DNA of 28,320 nucleotides from Victivallis vadensis (GTDB lineage: Bacteria; Verrucomicrobiota; Lentisphaeria; Victivallales; GWF2-50-93), in NCBI GenBank assembly GCA_020718525.1, contig DYRX01000007.1:3128-31447 (forward strand), read 5' to 3'. The translations under genes and the position numbers were made by a program. Positions 1 through 8,299 of this stretch are shown piece after piece; the stretch's first letter is position 1, and every line of letters begins with the position of its first letter. The notes under the pieces are model-generated. The model did not search any database. It was not told the origin of the DNA and saw only the letters and a list, made by a program, of their open reading frames with translations.

Positions 1-1
1 C

Positions 2-61
2 CCCATTGAAAAGGCGAATAGCCTGCGAGACTCCATTTCAAACCTGAAAGATCCACAGTAG
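2..61 (+). CDS. possible C-terminal end of an upstream gene (partial)
   Basis: The reading frame beginning at base 2 is open to a TAG stop at 59-61 and encodes a 19-residue charged, helical-looking tail that begins PIEKANSLRD and ends LKDPQ. The start lies outside the window, so the product cannot be named. It could be the end of a real plus-strand gene or a chance open stretch. The next gene begins about 100 bases later with its own promoter-like sequence, which suits a gene end here. Confidence 0.3.
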   Translation, partial: PIEKANSLRDSISNLKDPQ

Positions 62-87
62 TTTTCATCGGAAATCCTTCCCTTGAC

Positions 88-116
88 TTGACTTTTTTAA
101 TGTCTGCGCGATATTA
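88..116 (+). promoter_or_regulatory. candidate sigma70 promoter for the GH99-like gene
   Basis: TTGACT at 88-93 is followed after 17 bases by ATATTA at 111-116. A second TTGACT starts five bases earlier, at 83-88. The position would give a leader of roughly 40 bases before the ATG at 161. The -10 box is poor, so this is only a candidate. Confidence 0.35.
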
Positions 117-148
117 AGATGACACGTATCATCATAAATGCAAGCAAT

Positions 149-152
149 GGAG
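149..152 (+). promoter_or_regulatory. Shine-Dalgarno site that fixes the GH99-like start
   Basis: GGAG lies 8 bases before the ATG at 161. No comparable site precedes the in-frame ATG at 119. The downstream start also places a hydrophobic export signal at the very N terminus. Confidence 0.6.
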
Positions 153-160
153 CAAGAAAA

Positions 161-1540
161 ATGAGGCTGGGAAATTTCATTCTTTTGTCCGTGTCGGCCT
201 TCGCGTCCTCTTTTGAGCTTGAGGGTGAGGACGGCAACTTGTCGCCCAAGGAAAAACCTTTGATCGTGGCGCACTACATGTCCTGGTTTCAGACGCCGGA
301 ATTTTCCGGCTCCTGGGGCTTCTGGCGCATCCAGAGGGACAATATTGACAAGAAGTATTGGCATGAGCCTGAGAACAGGAAGGACTGCGGCGCGCGGGAC
401 ATATCGTCGGTCTTCTATCCGGACATAGGTCCCTACGACTCAGCGGATCCGGATCTCTGCGAATATCACATTCTTCTTGCGAAACTCGCAGGGATAGACG
501 CCTTTGTCGCGGACTGGTACGGGCCAGATCCGAGCAAGGAGCATCCGTACGACAACATCGGATTTCTCGCAATGAAGAAAATGGCGGAGAAGATGAATTT
601 CAAAGTGATGATCTGCTGGGAGGACCGCTCGATGTTTCCCAAGTTTTCTCCGGGTGTGAAGTCGAGGGAGGATGCGCTTGACCGCGGCAGGGAAATGCTG
701 AAATATCTTGAGAGCGAGTGGTTTTCATCTCCCGCATATTTGAGGCTTGGCAAATCTCCAATGCTTACAAACTTCTGCTGGGGTGATCCTGGTGACGACA
801 TTTCCAAGCCATTTCTTTCGGCGGCGGAATGGCGCGAGATTCTCTCGTCGTCGAATGAGAAGATAGTTTTTGTCCACGACTACCATCTGCACAGGAAAGT
901 TAATGATTTTACTCCATATTCGTCTGTTCTGCCATGGGGTTGCAACTACCACGGCAGGGATTCTGCACCTGAATTCTGGAAACTTTGTGATGAAAACATA
1001 GAAAAAGGGGATTTTTCATTCACATCTGGAACAGTTCTGCCCGATTTCGACAACAGAGGATGTGGAGGATGGCACAACCACGAAACTGTCTGCAAGCGGC
1101 GCAACGGTGATAAGTTCAGGGCAAACTGGGAAGAGGTTCTAAAGCACAATCCCGCGCTTATTCACATACCGACCTGGAATGATTTCAACGAAGGCGGCAC
1201 AATCGAGCCAGTGAGACAAGGAATTCTGCAGGAAAATTTTCCCGGCGAAGGTTATGGATGCAGGGAACTCGAGACAGTGCAAACATATGCAGAAAAGCTG
1301 GGAAAGATCAAAGCCGACAAAGCCGCTCTCAAAATTCCGCGTCTGATTTACTCGTGCAGAAAGCTGATACAGAAAAATGCCCCCGAAAACAAGAACTTGC
1401 CACTGGAAATAGATCGCTCCGTGTCTCTACTGATTGAGGGGAAAACGAAGGAGTCGGAAGCACTTGCAAAGTCCGTCAATGCAAGCTTTCCGGATTCGGC
1501 AAAGAGTTTTGATCTGCTCACGGATTCTTTGTTACAATAG
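161..1540 (+). CDS. exported glycoside hydrolase family 71/99-like protein
   Basis: A 459-residue protein beginning with a short hydrophobic stretch (MRLGNFILLSVSAFASS) that looks like a signal peptide, so it is probably exported. The body has the pattern of GH71/99-like TIM-barrel glycosidases: an opening strand with AHYMSWF near residue 37, a GIDAFVADWYGPDP strand near residue 111, and the hallmark WNDFNEGGTIEP at residues 339-350. Family relatives usually read WNEWNEG there, with carboxylates near or in the active site, and act on alpha-mannan-type or other complex glycans. The substrate cannot be told from sequence alone. The last ~80 residues are a charged helical extension. The gene stands alone on the plus strand and converges with the MFS gene 29 bases away. 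An in-frame ATG at 119 would bury the signal sequence. Confidence 0.75.
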   Translation: MRLGNFILLSVSAFASSFELEGEDGNLSPKEKPLIVAHYMSWFQTPEFSGSWGFWRIQRDNIDKKYWHEPENRKDCGARDISSVFYPDIGPYDSADPDLCEYHILLAKLAGIDAFVADWYGPDPSKEHPYDNIGFLAMKKMAEKMNFKVMICWEDRSMFPKFSPGVKSREDALDRGREMLKYLESEWFSSPAYLRLGKSPMLTNFCWGDPGDDISKPFLSAAEWREILSSSNEKIVFVHDYHLHRKVNDFTPYSSVLPWGCNYHGRDSAPEFWKLCDENIEKGDFSFTSGTVLPDFDNRGCGGWHNHETVCKRRNGDKFRANWEEVLKHNPALIHIPTWNDFNEGGTIEPVRQGILQENFPGEGYGCRELETVQTYAEKLGKIKADKAALKIPRLIYSCRKLIQKNAPENKNLPLEIDRSVSLLIEGKTKESEALAKSVNASFPDSAKSFDLLTDSLLQ

Positions 1541-1569
1541 CAGTCGCTTAGGGGCTGTTGCTGTCAGAG

Positions 1570-3030
1570 CTATTCCTGTTTTTTCTCCTCTTTCTTCTGT
1601 GGGTTGAAATCAAAAGCCGTCTGGTAGATGTTCAGCACTGTTGTGACTGCGCGCAAAGGATTTCCGACTCTGACGCTCTGGAAAACCTGGTTTAAAGCCA
1701 TGTCGTCAGCCTTTGCTTTGACCTTCAGCATAAAGGGGATGCAGATGCATGTGCAAATTATAAAATACATCGTTATCATTACGTGAAAATACGAAAAAAC
1801 CGTTCCGCCGGGCAATATGATGTCAACTGGATTATCGGTGAAATAGTCCATGATCATGCCGCCGAAAAGAGGACCTGAAGCCGCCATTAGACCTATGATT
1901 GACCAGTGGACGGCGATTGCCATGCCGCGTCCATTTTTCGGAGACATGAGGTTGAGCATATGGAATTGGGAGATCACGAGTCCTCCGCATAAAGTTCCGG
2001 ATACAAAGTTGGCGACCAGAAGGAGGGCTACAATTTGCGGCATGCTGACGGACCCTATAAGCGGCATCTGAAATGAAATGTTTGCGGGGCTTGCGAAAAA
2101 CCAGACCAGGGAAACCAGGGCGTTCAGAAAGAAAATCATGGAGGCAAAAATTCTTGCTCCAATCTTGTCAACGATGAATCCGTTGAGAATTCCGAAAAGG
2201 ACGGGTCCGAGAGTTGAAGACATTGCCAGAAGCGCCAAGTGAGTGTAGCTGGCGTTGAAATTTCTCTTGAGATATACAAGTCCGAAGGAGCCTGTGAGAC
2301 CAAGAGCCAGGTTCCACATTGCAAATGTCAGAGTCATCCATAGGAAATCCTTGTTCTTCAGGGGTTCCATGATCCGTTTGAGCAGATTTTTGTGGACAAT
2401 GTAGAGCCCATGCGCCGGCTCTGGAACATGGCTGTGGATCCAAATGTCAATTATGCCAAGCAATGCCGCGTATGTGAAAACAATGGAAAAACCCAGATAT
2501 GATCCGCCTGCATCTGGTTTTGGAAATATGTCCAGAATGTATCCGGCAAGATAAGTTGAAAAAAGGAATGAAATTGTGACAGTGCTCTGCCTCAGACCCC
2601 AATATCTGCCGCTTATGCTTTTGGGAATCAGGTCAGCCATCCAATTTTGCCAGATCGGACCGCAAAACTGGGCAAAAACTGCACTGAGTGTGATGCTTGC
2701 AAAAACAATAGTTATTACAACCGAATCTGATTTTGGCAGAAGAAGCGGGATGAATGCCGGGATAAACCAGAGGATTCGGTGGACATATGCGAGCATACAC
2801 CACAATTTTTTCCGTTTTTTCAAGTGTTCGAAGACGAGAGCGGACGGAATTTGAACAAGCAGGGCAAGCTGTTGCAAAGTTACAATCAGGCCAATGACGA
2901 CCCCGCTTTCCGTAAGGCTTTCTATCAGCATTGTGCAGGGAACTCCAAATGCGACGGCAAACCACCACATCCCAAAAAAACCCGCAAGAACGCTGATTTT
3001 AAGCCCTCGCGAAACATCCTTATGGGACAT
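1570..3030 (-). CDS. major facilitator superfamily (MFS) transporter
   Basis: A 486-residue protein with about 12 hydrophobic segments, as expected for an MFS permease of the inner membrane. The first segment begins at LKISVLAGFFGMWWF. Basic loops follow the second segment (EHLKKRKKLW) and sit between segments 8 and 9 (NGFIVDKIGAR, close to the usual D-x-x-G-R loop motif). The substrate is unknown. I chose the ATG at 3030 because GAAGG lies 7 bases upstream of it. The ATG at 3069 would add 13 residues (MNDFERLDTEGKL) but lacks a ribosome site; it remains possible. The gene is last of three on the minus strand after glnS and an unknown gene, with ~95 bases before it, so co-transcription is possible but not shown. 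It converges with the glycosidase gene, and a transporter for glycan breakdown products would fit that neighbour (inference). Confidence 0.85.
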   Translation of the reverse strand: MSHKDVSRGLKISVLAGFFGMWWFAVAFGVPCTMLIESLTESGVVIGLIVTLQQLALLVQIPSALVFEHLKKRKKLWCMLAYVHRILWFIPAFIPLLLPKSDSVVITIVFASITLSAVFAQFCGPIWQNWMADLIPKSISGRYWGLRQSTVTISFLFSTYLAGYILDIFPKPDAGGSYLGFSIVFTYAALLGIIDIWIHSHVPEPAHGLYIVHKNLLKRIMEPLKNKDFLWMTLTFAMWNLALGLTGSFGLVYLKRNFNASYTHLALLAMSSTLGPVLFGILNGFIVDKIGARIFASMIFFLNALVSLVWFFASPANISFQMPLIGSVSMPQIVALLLVANFVSGTLCGGLVISQFHMLNLMSPKNGRGMAIAVHWSIIGLMAASGPLFGGMIMDYFTDNPVDIILPGGTVFSYFHVMITMYFIICTCICIPFMLKVKAKADDMALNQVFQSVRVGNPLRAVTTVLNIYQTAFDFNPQKKEEKKQE

Positions 3031-3037
3031 CAGTTTG

Positions 3038-3042
3038 CCTTC
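3038..3042 (-). promoter_or_regulatory. Shine-Dalgarno site favouring the shorter MFS start
   Basis: On the minus strand this reads GAAGG, 7 bases before the ATG at 3030. The sequence before the longer start at 3069 has no purine-rich site at a usable distance. Confidence 0.5.
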
Positions 3043-3124
3043 AGTATCCAGCCTTTCAAAATCATTCATATGCTATGGCTTCAATTCTTTTTAAAAATCT
3101 TAAAATCCAAAATTCCATGACTTC

Positions 3125-3937
3125 TCATTTCTGATCCGGAGTGACTATTGCCATAATTTCATGGGACTGCCCCTCGTTGTCGTAAATAAAACGCGCTTCG
3201 AAATTCTTTTTCATCGGAATCAGAAATTTCGGAGAAAAGCTTCTTTTTCCGGCACAAGCATTTTCAGACAATGGAACTTTCCTGCAAAACCATCCAAATG
3301 CCGCAAGCCCAATGTCGTCATTGTAAAAATTTGCCGCTGGAGCATCGTCTTTCACAATTATTATGAGAAAATTTGAAAAGGCCCTGTTCATGACTTTCAC
3401 TCTAAGCGTATGAGTGAGTGGAGTTTTCGACAGGATTTGAGCTCCCATGAAATTGACAAAAAAATGCGAGGACTCTTCAATGTCCCTTGACGCAGTCCAG
3501 GCACCAAGACTGCATGAGTGCTCGGAAAGTTCTGGAGATATGGCAAGAAGAGAAGGAATATCAGGCTCCAGATAGACCCGGGACAAAGAGTGGATTTCTG
3601 CGAATTTAGCAGAAATTGAGAATTTTGGGCTGAGGTTGAATGCGGGGGACATTGAAGGAGGAATCAGAAGTCCGAACTTTGTGATCGGTCTGGAGATTGC
3701 GCTTTCGGAAAAAATCAATTCAAGGGAAGGCAAATTACCTTCGCGCGAGTTGTAGAGGCTGAGATGGGTGAATTTTTCGCATGAATTCTTATCCCGCAGT
3801 AAATCTTTTTTTACGTCTGAATGATCAAATTTGTAAAATTCCGGATCTTTGAAAAATGAGCGCAAGGGAGACTCCTGCGCAAGAATTCTGGAAGGAGAGC
3901 TGAAAATCAGGTGTGAAAGTCCGAATATGCCAGACAT
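3125..3937 (-). CDS. protein of unknown function downstream of glnS
   Basis: A 270-residue protein I do not recognise. It has no clear signal peptide, no transmembrane helix and no familiar catalytic motif. Composition is rich in Ser, Phe and Leu with many short hydrophobic strands (LLIPPSMSPAF, SNFLIIIVKDD), suggesting a soluble beta-rich fold. The start is 17 bases after the glnS stop, so the two are probably co-transcribed. AGGA sits almost against the ATG, too close for a normal ribosome site, so translation may depend on coupling to glnS. The C-terminal part (NFEARFIYDNEGQSHEIMAI) looks like a paired beta strand. It might be a fast-evolving lineage-specific protein. Absence of competing frames and its place in the operon support that it is real. 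Confidence 0.6.
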   Translation of the reverse strand: MSGIFGLSHLIFSSPSRILAQESPLRSFFKDPEFYKFDHSDVKKDLLRDKNSCEKFTHLSLYNSREGNLPSLELIFSESAISRPITKFGLLIPPSMSPAFNLSPKFSISAKFAEIHSLSRVYLEPDIPSLLAISPELSEHSCSLGAWTASRDIEESSHFFVNFMGAQILSKTPLTHTLRVKVMNRAFSNFLIIIVKDDAPAANFYNDDIGLAAFGWFCRKVPLSENACAGKRSFSPKFLIPMKKNFEARFIYDNEGQSHEIMAIVTPDQK

Positions 3938-3954
3938 TTCCTAGATGCCGAATC

Positions 3955-5652
3955 TTATTTAGTTTTTTGTTTGTTTTCGATTTTTGACCACGAATCTTTT
4001 AAGGTCGCGGCTCTGTTGAAAACCGGCATTGCCGGCGTGGAATCCTTGTCGGCGCAGAAGTATCCGACTCTTTCGAACTGGAATATGGTGCCAGGAGACT
4101 GCTTTGCCAGGGAAGGCTCAAGAAAGGCCTTGACAATTTTAAGCGAGTCTGGATTTAGGTTGTCCTTGAAATCTCCGCCCGGCGGAACATCGTCCGGAAT
4201 TTCCGTTTTGAAAAGAGGTTCGTAAAGTCTCAGTTCGGCGCAATGGGAGAGGGGCGCAGAGACCCAGTGAATCGTTCCTTTGATTTTTCTGCCGTCTTTG
4301 GTATTCCCGCCTTTTGAGTCAGAATCTACGGAACAGATGATTTCTTTGATCTCTCCTGTCACGGGGTCTTTCACAATCTCAAGGCATTTGATGACATAGG
4401 CATATCTTAGTCTGACTTCCTGACCAGGGGAGAGACGGTAATATTTTGGCGGCGGGACTTCCCTGAAGTCGTCTGCGTCAATATAGAGCTCTTTGCTGAA
4501 GGGGACTTTTCGAGTTCCTGCAGAGGGATCTTCCGGATTGTTGATTGCGTCAAGCCACTCGACGTGTCCGTCTGGAAGATTGGAAAAAACCAGCTTAATT
4601 GGATTGAGCACTGCCATTGCTCTGGGGGCTTTTTTATTCAAATCTTCTCTCAGACAATGTTCCAAAAGGGCAAAATCAGTCAAGCTGTTGAATTTTGTAA
4701 CCCCGATTAGATCGCAAAAATTGCGTATTGCGGCAGGGGAGTAGCCGCGTCTTCTCATTCCGGCGATTGTAGGCAGTCTGGGGTCGTCCCAGCCTTTTAC
4801 ATAGGATCCCTGCACCAATTCTAGAAGTTTGCGCTTGCTCATGACTGTGAACGCGAGATTGAGTCTGGCAAATTCAATCTGCCTTGGGCGCTGAGCTAAT
4901 TCTAGATTCTCCAGAAACCAATCGTAGAGTGGTCGGTGGATTTCAAACTCGAGGGTACAAATTGAATGAGTGATTCCTTCGAAGTAGTCTTCCAGACCAT
5001 GAGCCCAGTCGTATGTCGGATAAATCTTCCATTTGTCCCCTGTTCTGTGATGAGCTTCAAAAAGTATGCGATACATAACCGGATCGCGCATAATGATATT
5101 CGGGTTCGCCATGTCAATTTTTGCACGGAGAGTTTTAGAGCCTTCCGGATATTTTCCTTCCCTCATCTCATTGAAGAGTCGTAAATTTTCATCTACGCTT
5201 CTGCTTCTGAAAGGGCTTTCAATTCCTGCTTCAGTGAGAGTTCCTCTTGTTCTTCTCAATTCTTCAGAATTCAAGTCGCAGACATATGCCAAGCCCTTGC
5301 GAATCAGAAAAACGGCGCAATCGAACATTTGGTCAAAGAAATCCGAGGCATGAAAGAGTTTTGGTCCCCAATCAAATCCGAGCCATCTGACATCGTCCTC
5401 TATTGCCTGAACGTAAATGGGGTCTTCCTTGCAGGGATTGGTGTCATCGAGGCGAAGATTGCATTTCCCGCCAAACTCCTCAGCTATTCCGAAATCAATG
5501 CATATTGCCTTGGCATGTCCAATGTGAAGGAAACCATTTGGTTCCGGTGGAAAACGGGTATGAATACTGCCATTGTTTTTTCCGAGGGACAAGTCCTCCC
5601 TCACAATATTCCTTATAAAATCCTGTTTTTCCTTTTCTGCTTCCATGCTCAT
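3955..5652 (-). CDS. glnS: glutaminyl-tRNA synthetase
   Basis: Class I aminoacyl-tRNA synthetase that charges tRNA-Gln with glutamine in the cytosol. At 565 residues it is close to the usual bacterial GlnRS length. The Rossmann fold opens with FPPEPNGFLHIGHAK (HIGH box near residues 43-46). Next come the LRLDDTNP segment, a DDVRWLGFDWG segment, and the GlnRS form of the KMSKS loop, VMSKRKL, at about residues 270-276. The C-terminal half is the usual two-barrel anticodon-binding region, with the VRLRYAYVIKC and IKGTIHWVSA strands. Presence of GlnRS means this lineage need not rely on the Glu-tRNA amidotransferase route for glutamine. The start is the ATG at 5652; a TTG three codons upstream has no better ribosome site. 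No strong Shine-Dalgarno is visible. It is followed closely by an unknown gene. Confidence 0.97.
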   Translation of the reverse strand: MSMEAEKEKQDFIRNIVREDLSLGKNNGSIHTRFPPEPNGFLHIGHAKAICIDFGIAEEFGGKCNLRLDDTNPCKEDPIYVQAIEDDVRWLGFDWGPKLFHASDFFDQMFDCAVFLIRKGLAYVCDLNSEELRRTRGTLTEAGIESPFRSRSVDENLRLFNEMREGKYPEGSKTLRAKIDMANPNIIMRDPVMYRILFEAHHRTGDKWKIYPTYDWAHGLEDYFEGITHSICTLEFEIHRPLYDWFLENLELAQRPRQIEFARLNLAFTVMSKRKLLELVQGSYVKGWDDPRLPTIAGMRRRGYSPAAIRNFCDLIGVTKFNSLTDFALLEHCLREDLNKKAPRAMAVLNPIKLVFSNLPDGHVEWLDAINNPEDPSAGTRKVPFSKELYIDADDFREVPPPKYYRLSPGQEVRLRYAYVIKCLEIVKDPVTGEIKEIICSVDSDSKGGNTKDGRKIKGTIHWVSAPLSHCAELRLYEPLFKTEIPDDVPPGGDFKDNLNPDSLKIVKAFLEPSLAKQSPGTIFQFERVGYFCADKDSTPAMPVFNRAATLKDSWSKIENKQKTK

Positions 5653-5743
5653 AAAGAACAATATTTTCTGTTGGATCTGGCGATTTGCCTATTGATTTCG
5701 GGGTCAGAAATGTGATCGTTGTCAAACAATGCGGATAAAACGG

Positions 5744-5765
5744 AAAAGGCAGTAAACTGCCCTTT
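5744..5765 (-). terminator. candidate rho-independent terminator after the secretin operon
   Basis: On the minus strand the stem GGCAG / CTGCC (5748-5752 with 5757-5761, four-base loop) is followed by TTTT. It lies about 30 bases past the stop of the last secretin gene. The stem is short and the T-run is only four, so it may be a weak terminator with some read-through into glnS. Confidence 0.5.
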
Positions 5766-5794
5766 CATGCTTTGGAGAAGATTTCTGGATAATT

Positions 5795-8275
5795 TCACTG
5801 AGTAAAGGGGGGCAAGCCAGGAATCTCCCTTGCTCTGTAGGGAGATCCATCGGGCTGAACGAGGCGAACAGTTGTGAATATGAGCAGATTGCGCTTCTGA
5901 TTGTCGTCAACTTGCGACTGAAACATGCGTCCGATCAGCGGTATTTCGCCAAGCACGGGCACCTGATCACTTATGTTGCCGCTGTTGTCTCTAGTAACTC
6001 CGCCCATTACGATGGTTTCTCCATCATAAATTGTAATTTGAGTCTGGACGGTTCTTGCCTCGATAATAGGCATCCTTATTGTGTTTGTATAATTCCCGCC
6101 GGTTGTAGAAGGAACCTGATAGCTGTAGTCAATCCAGCCAATGTGCGCTTGGATCACAGGAACCATGTCAAGAGCGATGGTATAGCGGTCTGCATCAACT
6201 TGGGGCGTCACTGTCAGCCTCACTCCAAGTTCTGTCGCGTCCGAGAATTCTGGAACGGATGGAGTAAAGATGTCCGGGGGACCGGGAATGTACTGAGCTT
6301 CGCTCCAGGACTCTGGAAGATAGACTTCTGTCACCATTCTAATGGTCGCCTCTTCACCGTTTTGAGTTGTGATTCTGGGAGTGGAGAGTATGTTCGTAGA
6401 ATTAGAGGTTTCAAGAGCATGCACCATTGCCTGGTATGTGACTCCGTCAGAATCATGATGAACGACGTTGAGAACAATGTCTCGACCATTGGAGAAGGTG
6501 GGGGATACGTCATCGGAATACCTCATGAGAGGATCGTTCTGATTGAAAGTGTAGCTTGATGGACTCAGATTTGTCAGGGAAGAAGGCTTGCTGACAAGCC
6601 ACTCGAAGCCGAGGGAGTTTAAATCGTTCTGAGCTATTTCAACAAATTTGGCTTCAATGAGAACCTGCGGATCAGTCACATTCATTTCTTTGATGATTCG
6701 CTCTATCTTTTCAAGATTGTCAGGCGTGTTTGTCGCGATGACTCGGCTGATTCTGCTGTCGTAGACGGCACGAGCACCTTCCGGGAAGGGGACACCACGC
6801 TGTTGGAAATAGGACTGGACAGAAGCAGTTGTCGAAGCTCCTTCGCCCTCTCCACCAGCGGCCGCTCCGTCGCCAGCATCCGCAATTCCAGAATCCTGCT
6901 CTATAGGATAAATTCTTGTCTCGAGCTCATCCAACGGAACATCCTGAGCCGCAATGACAACTGCATATTTTTCAACGCGCCACTTGAGATTGGCACCCCT
7001 GCATATATATTTGATGGCTTCTATGAGAGGAATGTCGTCTACAAGCATTGTTATTGTGGGGACATCGGCTGGGGCATTTACATCCTCTGCAGTTAGATCC
7101 GCTTCCAAGCCGCCTGCATCTCCACCTTCAGGTACAGCGGCTGGAGCCGCTTCCGCGGGTGGTGCGCTGGCACCACCAAGCCTCAGGAAGATATTGACTC
7201 CTTCGTGTGCCGGGTCAAGTTCTTTGCTTCGCTTTTGGAGATATCTTACAACGACAGGAATAGAGACTTCCTCGAACTCCATGTGGTCAATCCGTATGCT
7301 TTCAAGCTTCTTGTCAATCGAGCTGACACCTTCCTTCTTTTCAATAGGGGCTTCAAGCACTTCTTTCTCGCCAGTAAAAGCCCTTGGCAAAAGAGGCGCG
7401 ACAAATTCCCACTCGGACTCGGTTAGACGTTCTTTTATAGTGAGGTCGTAGCGCTTGGTTCCAGCATCGTAAAGTTTCTTGTATATGACCTTGATGTATC
7501 TGATAGTTTTAATGTGATAGGGGTTTATAGAGAGAATGTGCTCAAACTTATCGCGAGCCTTGTCATATTGTCCGTCCTCGTAATATTTTTTCCCCTGCTC
7601 GAAAAGAACGTCCAAGTTGTACTCTTTTTCGTCCTTGTTGGGCATGATTTCCTTCTCCGAGGTTTCCTTCCTATATTTGGCGACAGCCTTCAGCTTCATG
7701 TATTTTTCAATTCTGTCGTCAAGCTTTCTTTTCAAAGACGGACTGATTTTTTTCGCCTCCTCGCACTTCGCAATGGCTTCATCGAACTGTTTTTCATTGG
7801 AAAGCTCTTCTGCCTGACGCGCGATGGAATCCGCCCAGTAGTAATAGACGGATGTCAGGGCTTCGTCTATTGCAGATATGCGGGAATTAAATTTTTTCTC
7901 TCCATTCAAAGATTCCAAAATCTGCTTTGCCTTGATGTAGGCATCTCTAGCTTCTTCGTATTTGTCTTCCAGGAAAAGCGTGCGAGCCTTTTCAACCATT
8001 TCCCGCGCATCGCGCTCTTCGACGCCAAGCTCGACAGAATATTTGTCAATATCATTCTTGATTTGTCCGGCTTTTTCCTCTTCGCTCATTGGCAGAGGCT
8101 CTTCTGCAGGCTTTGCCGGGGGCATGATCTCATCTGGCGCGGCGGCGGGCGCGGCTTCATCGGCCGGCGCGGCGGCATCCATTTCATCTGCGGCAAAAAG
8201 TGCGACCGGAAGAGCTTGCGCCGCAAAAAGGAAGAGAAGGAACGACAGCTGTGAAATCTTGTTCTTAAAAAACAT
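5795..8275 (-). CDS. TPR-secretin, PilQ/GspD-like (Amuc_1098-like, second copy)
   Basis: An 826-residue outer-membrane secretin. The start is firm: GGAGG sits 6 bases before the ATG. A signal peptide (cleavage near residue 28, ALFA/AD) is followed by an Ala/Pro-rich linker. TPR-like helices fill residues 85-275, including KKYYEDGQYDKARDKFEHIL. Secretin N-type domains come next (IRIDHMEFEEVSIPVVVRYL near 327; DDIPLIEAIKYICRG near 413; VIATNTPDNLEKIERIIKEM near 512). The secretin beta domain runs from about 536 to 807, ending in the typical VPVLGEIPLIGRMF and RNLLIFTTVRLV. Family members form a gated multimeric channel for a pilus or secreted substrate. An Ala/Gly-rich insert at 370-402 is unlike its neighbour. 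It is last in the operon, 24 bases after its paralogue, and ends with a short tail GLPPFTQ. Confidence 0.93.
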   Translation of the reverse strand: MFFKNKISQLSFLLFLFAAQALPVALFAADEMDAAAPADEAAPAAAPDEIMPPAKPAEEPLPMSEEEKAGQIKNDIDKYSVELGVEERDAREMVEKARTLFLEDKYEEARDAYIKAKQILESLNGEKKFNSRISAIDEALTSVYYYWADSIARQAEELSNEKQFDEAIAKCEEAKKISPSLKRKLDDRIEKYMKLKAVAKYRKETSEKEIMPNKDEKEYNLDVLFEQGKKYYEDGQYDKARDKFEHILSINPYHIKTIRYIKVIYKKLYDAGTKRYDLTIKERLTESEWEFVAPLLPRAFTGEKEVLEAPIEKKEGVSSIDKKLESIRIDHMEFEEVSIPVVVRYLQKRSKELDPAHEGVNIFLRLGGASAPPAEAAPAAVPEGGDAGGLEADLTAEDVNAPADVPTITMLVDDIPLIEAIKYICRGANLKWRVEKYAVVIAAQDVPLDELETRIYPIEQDSGIADAGDGAAAGGEGEGASTTASVQSYFQQRGVPFPEGARAVYDSRISRVIATNTPDNLEKIERIIKEMNVTDPQVLIEAKFVEIAQNDLNSLGFEWLVSKPSSLTNLSPSSYTFNQNDPLMRYSDDVSPTFSNGRDIVLNVVHHDSDGVTYQAMVHALETSNSTNILSTPRITTQNGEEATIRMVTEVYLPESWSEAQYIPGPPDIFTPSVPEFSDATELGVRLTVTPQVDADRYTIALDMVPVIQAHIGWIDYSYQVPSTTGGNYTNTIRMPIIEARTVQTQITIYDGETIVMGGVTRDNSGNISDQVPVLGEIPLIGRMFQSQVDDNQKRNLLIFTTVRLVQPDGSPYRAREIPGLPPFTQ

Positions 8276-8299
8276 TATAAGCCTCCGTTGATTTGCTTG

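Noticed and set aside
1541..1569. Terminator between the convergent glycosidase and MFS genes
   Set aside because: Only 29 bases are available, and I could not form a convincing stem with a T-run on either strand.
5720..5725. Perfect -35 hexamer TTGACA on the minus strand upstream of glnS
   Set aside because: No acceptable -10 box lies 16-18 bases downstream, so a glnS promoter here is not supported.
5912..6559. Plus-strand open frame (215 codons) opposite the secretin C terminus
   Set aside because: It is antisense to the most conserved part of the secretin domain and has no motif of its own.
7514..8254. Long plus-strand open frame (246 codons) opposite the second secretin
   Set aside because: It lies fully antisense to a gene with a clear signal peptide, TPR region and ribosome site. 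Its translation is Phe/Leu-rich as expected from the reverse of a Lys/Glu-rich sequence, and it has no motif.
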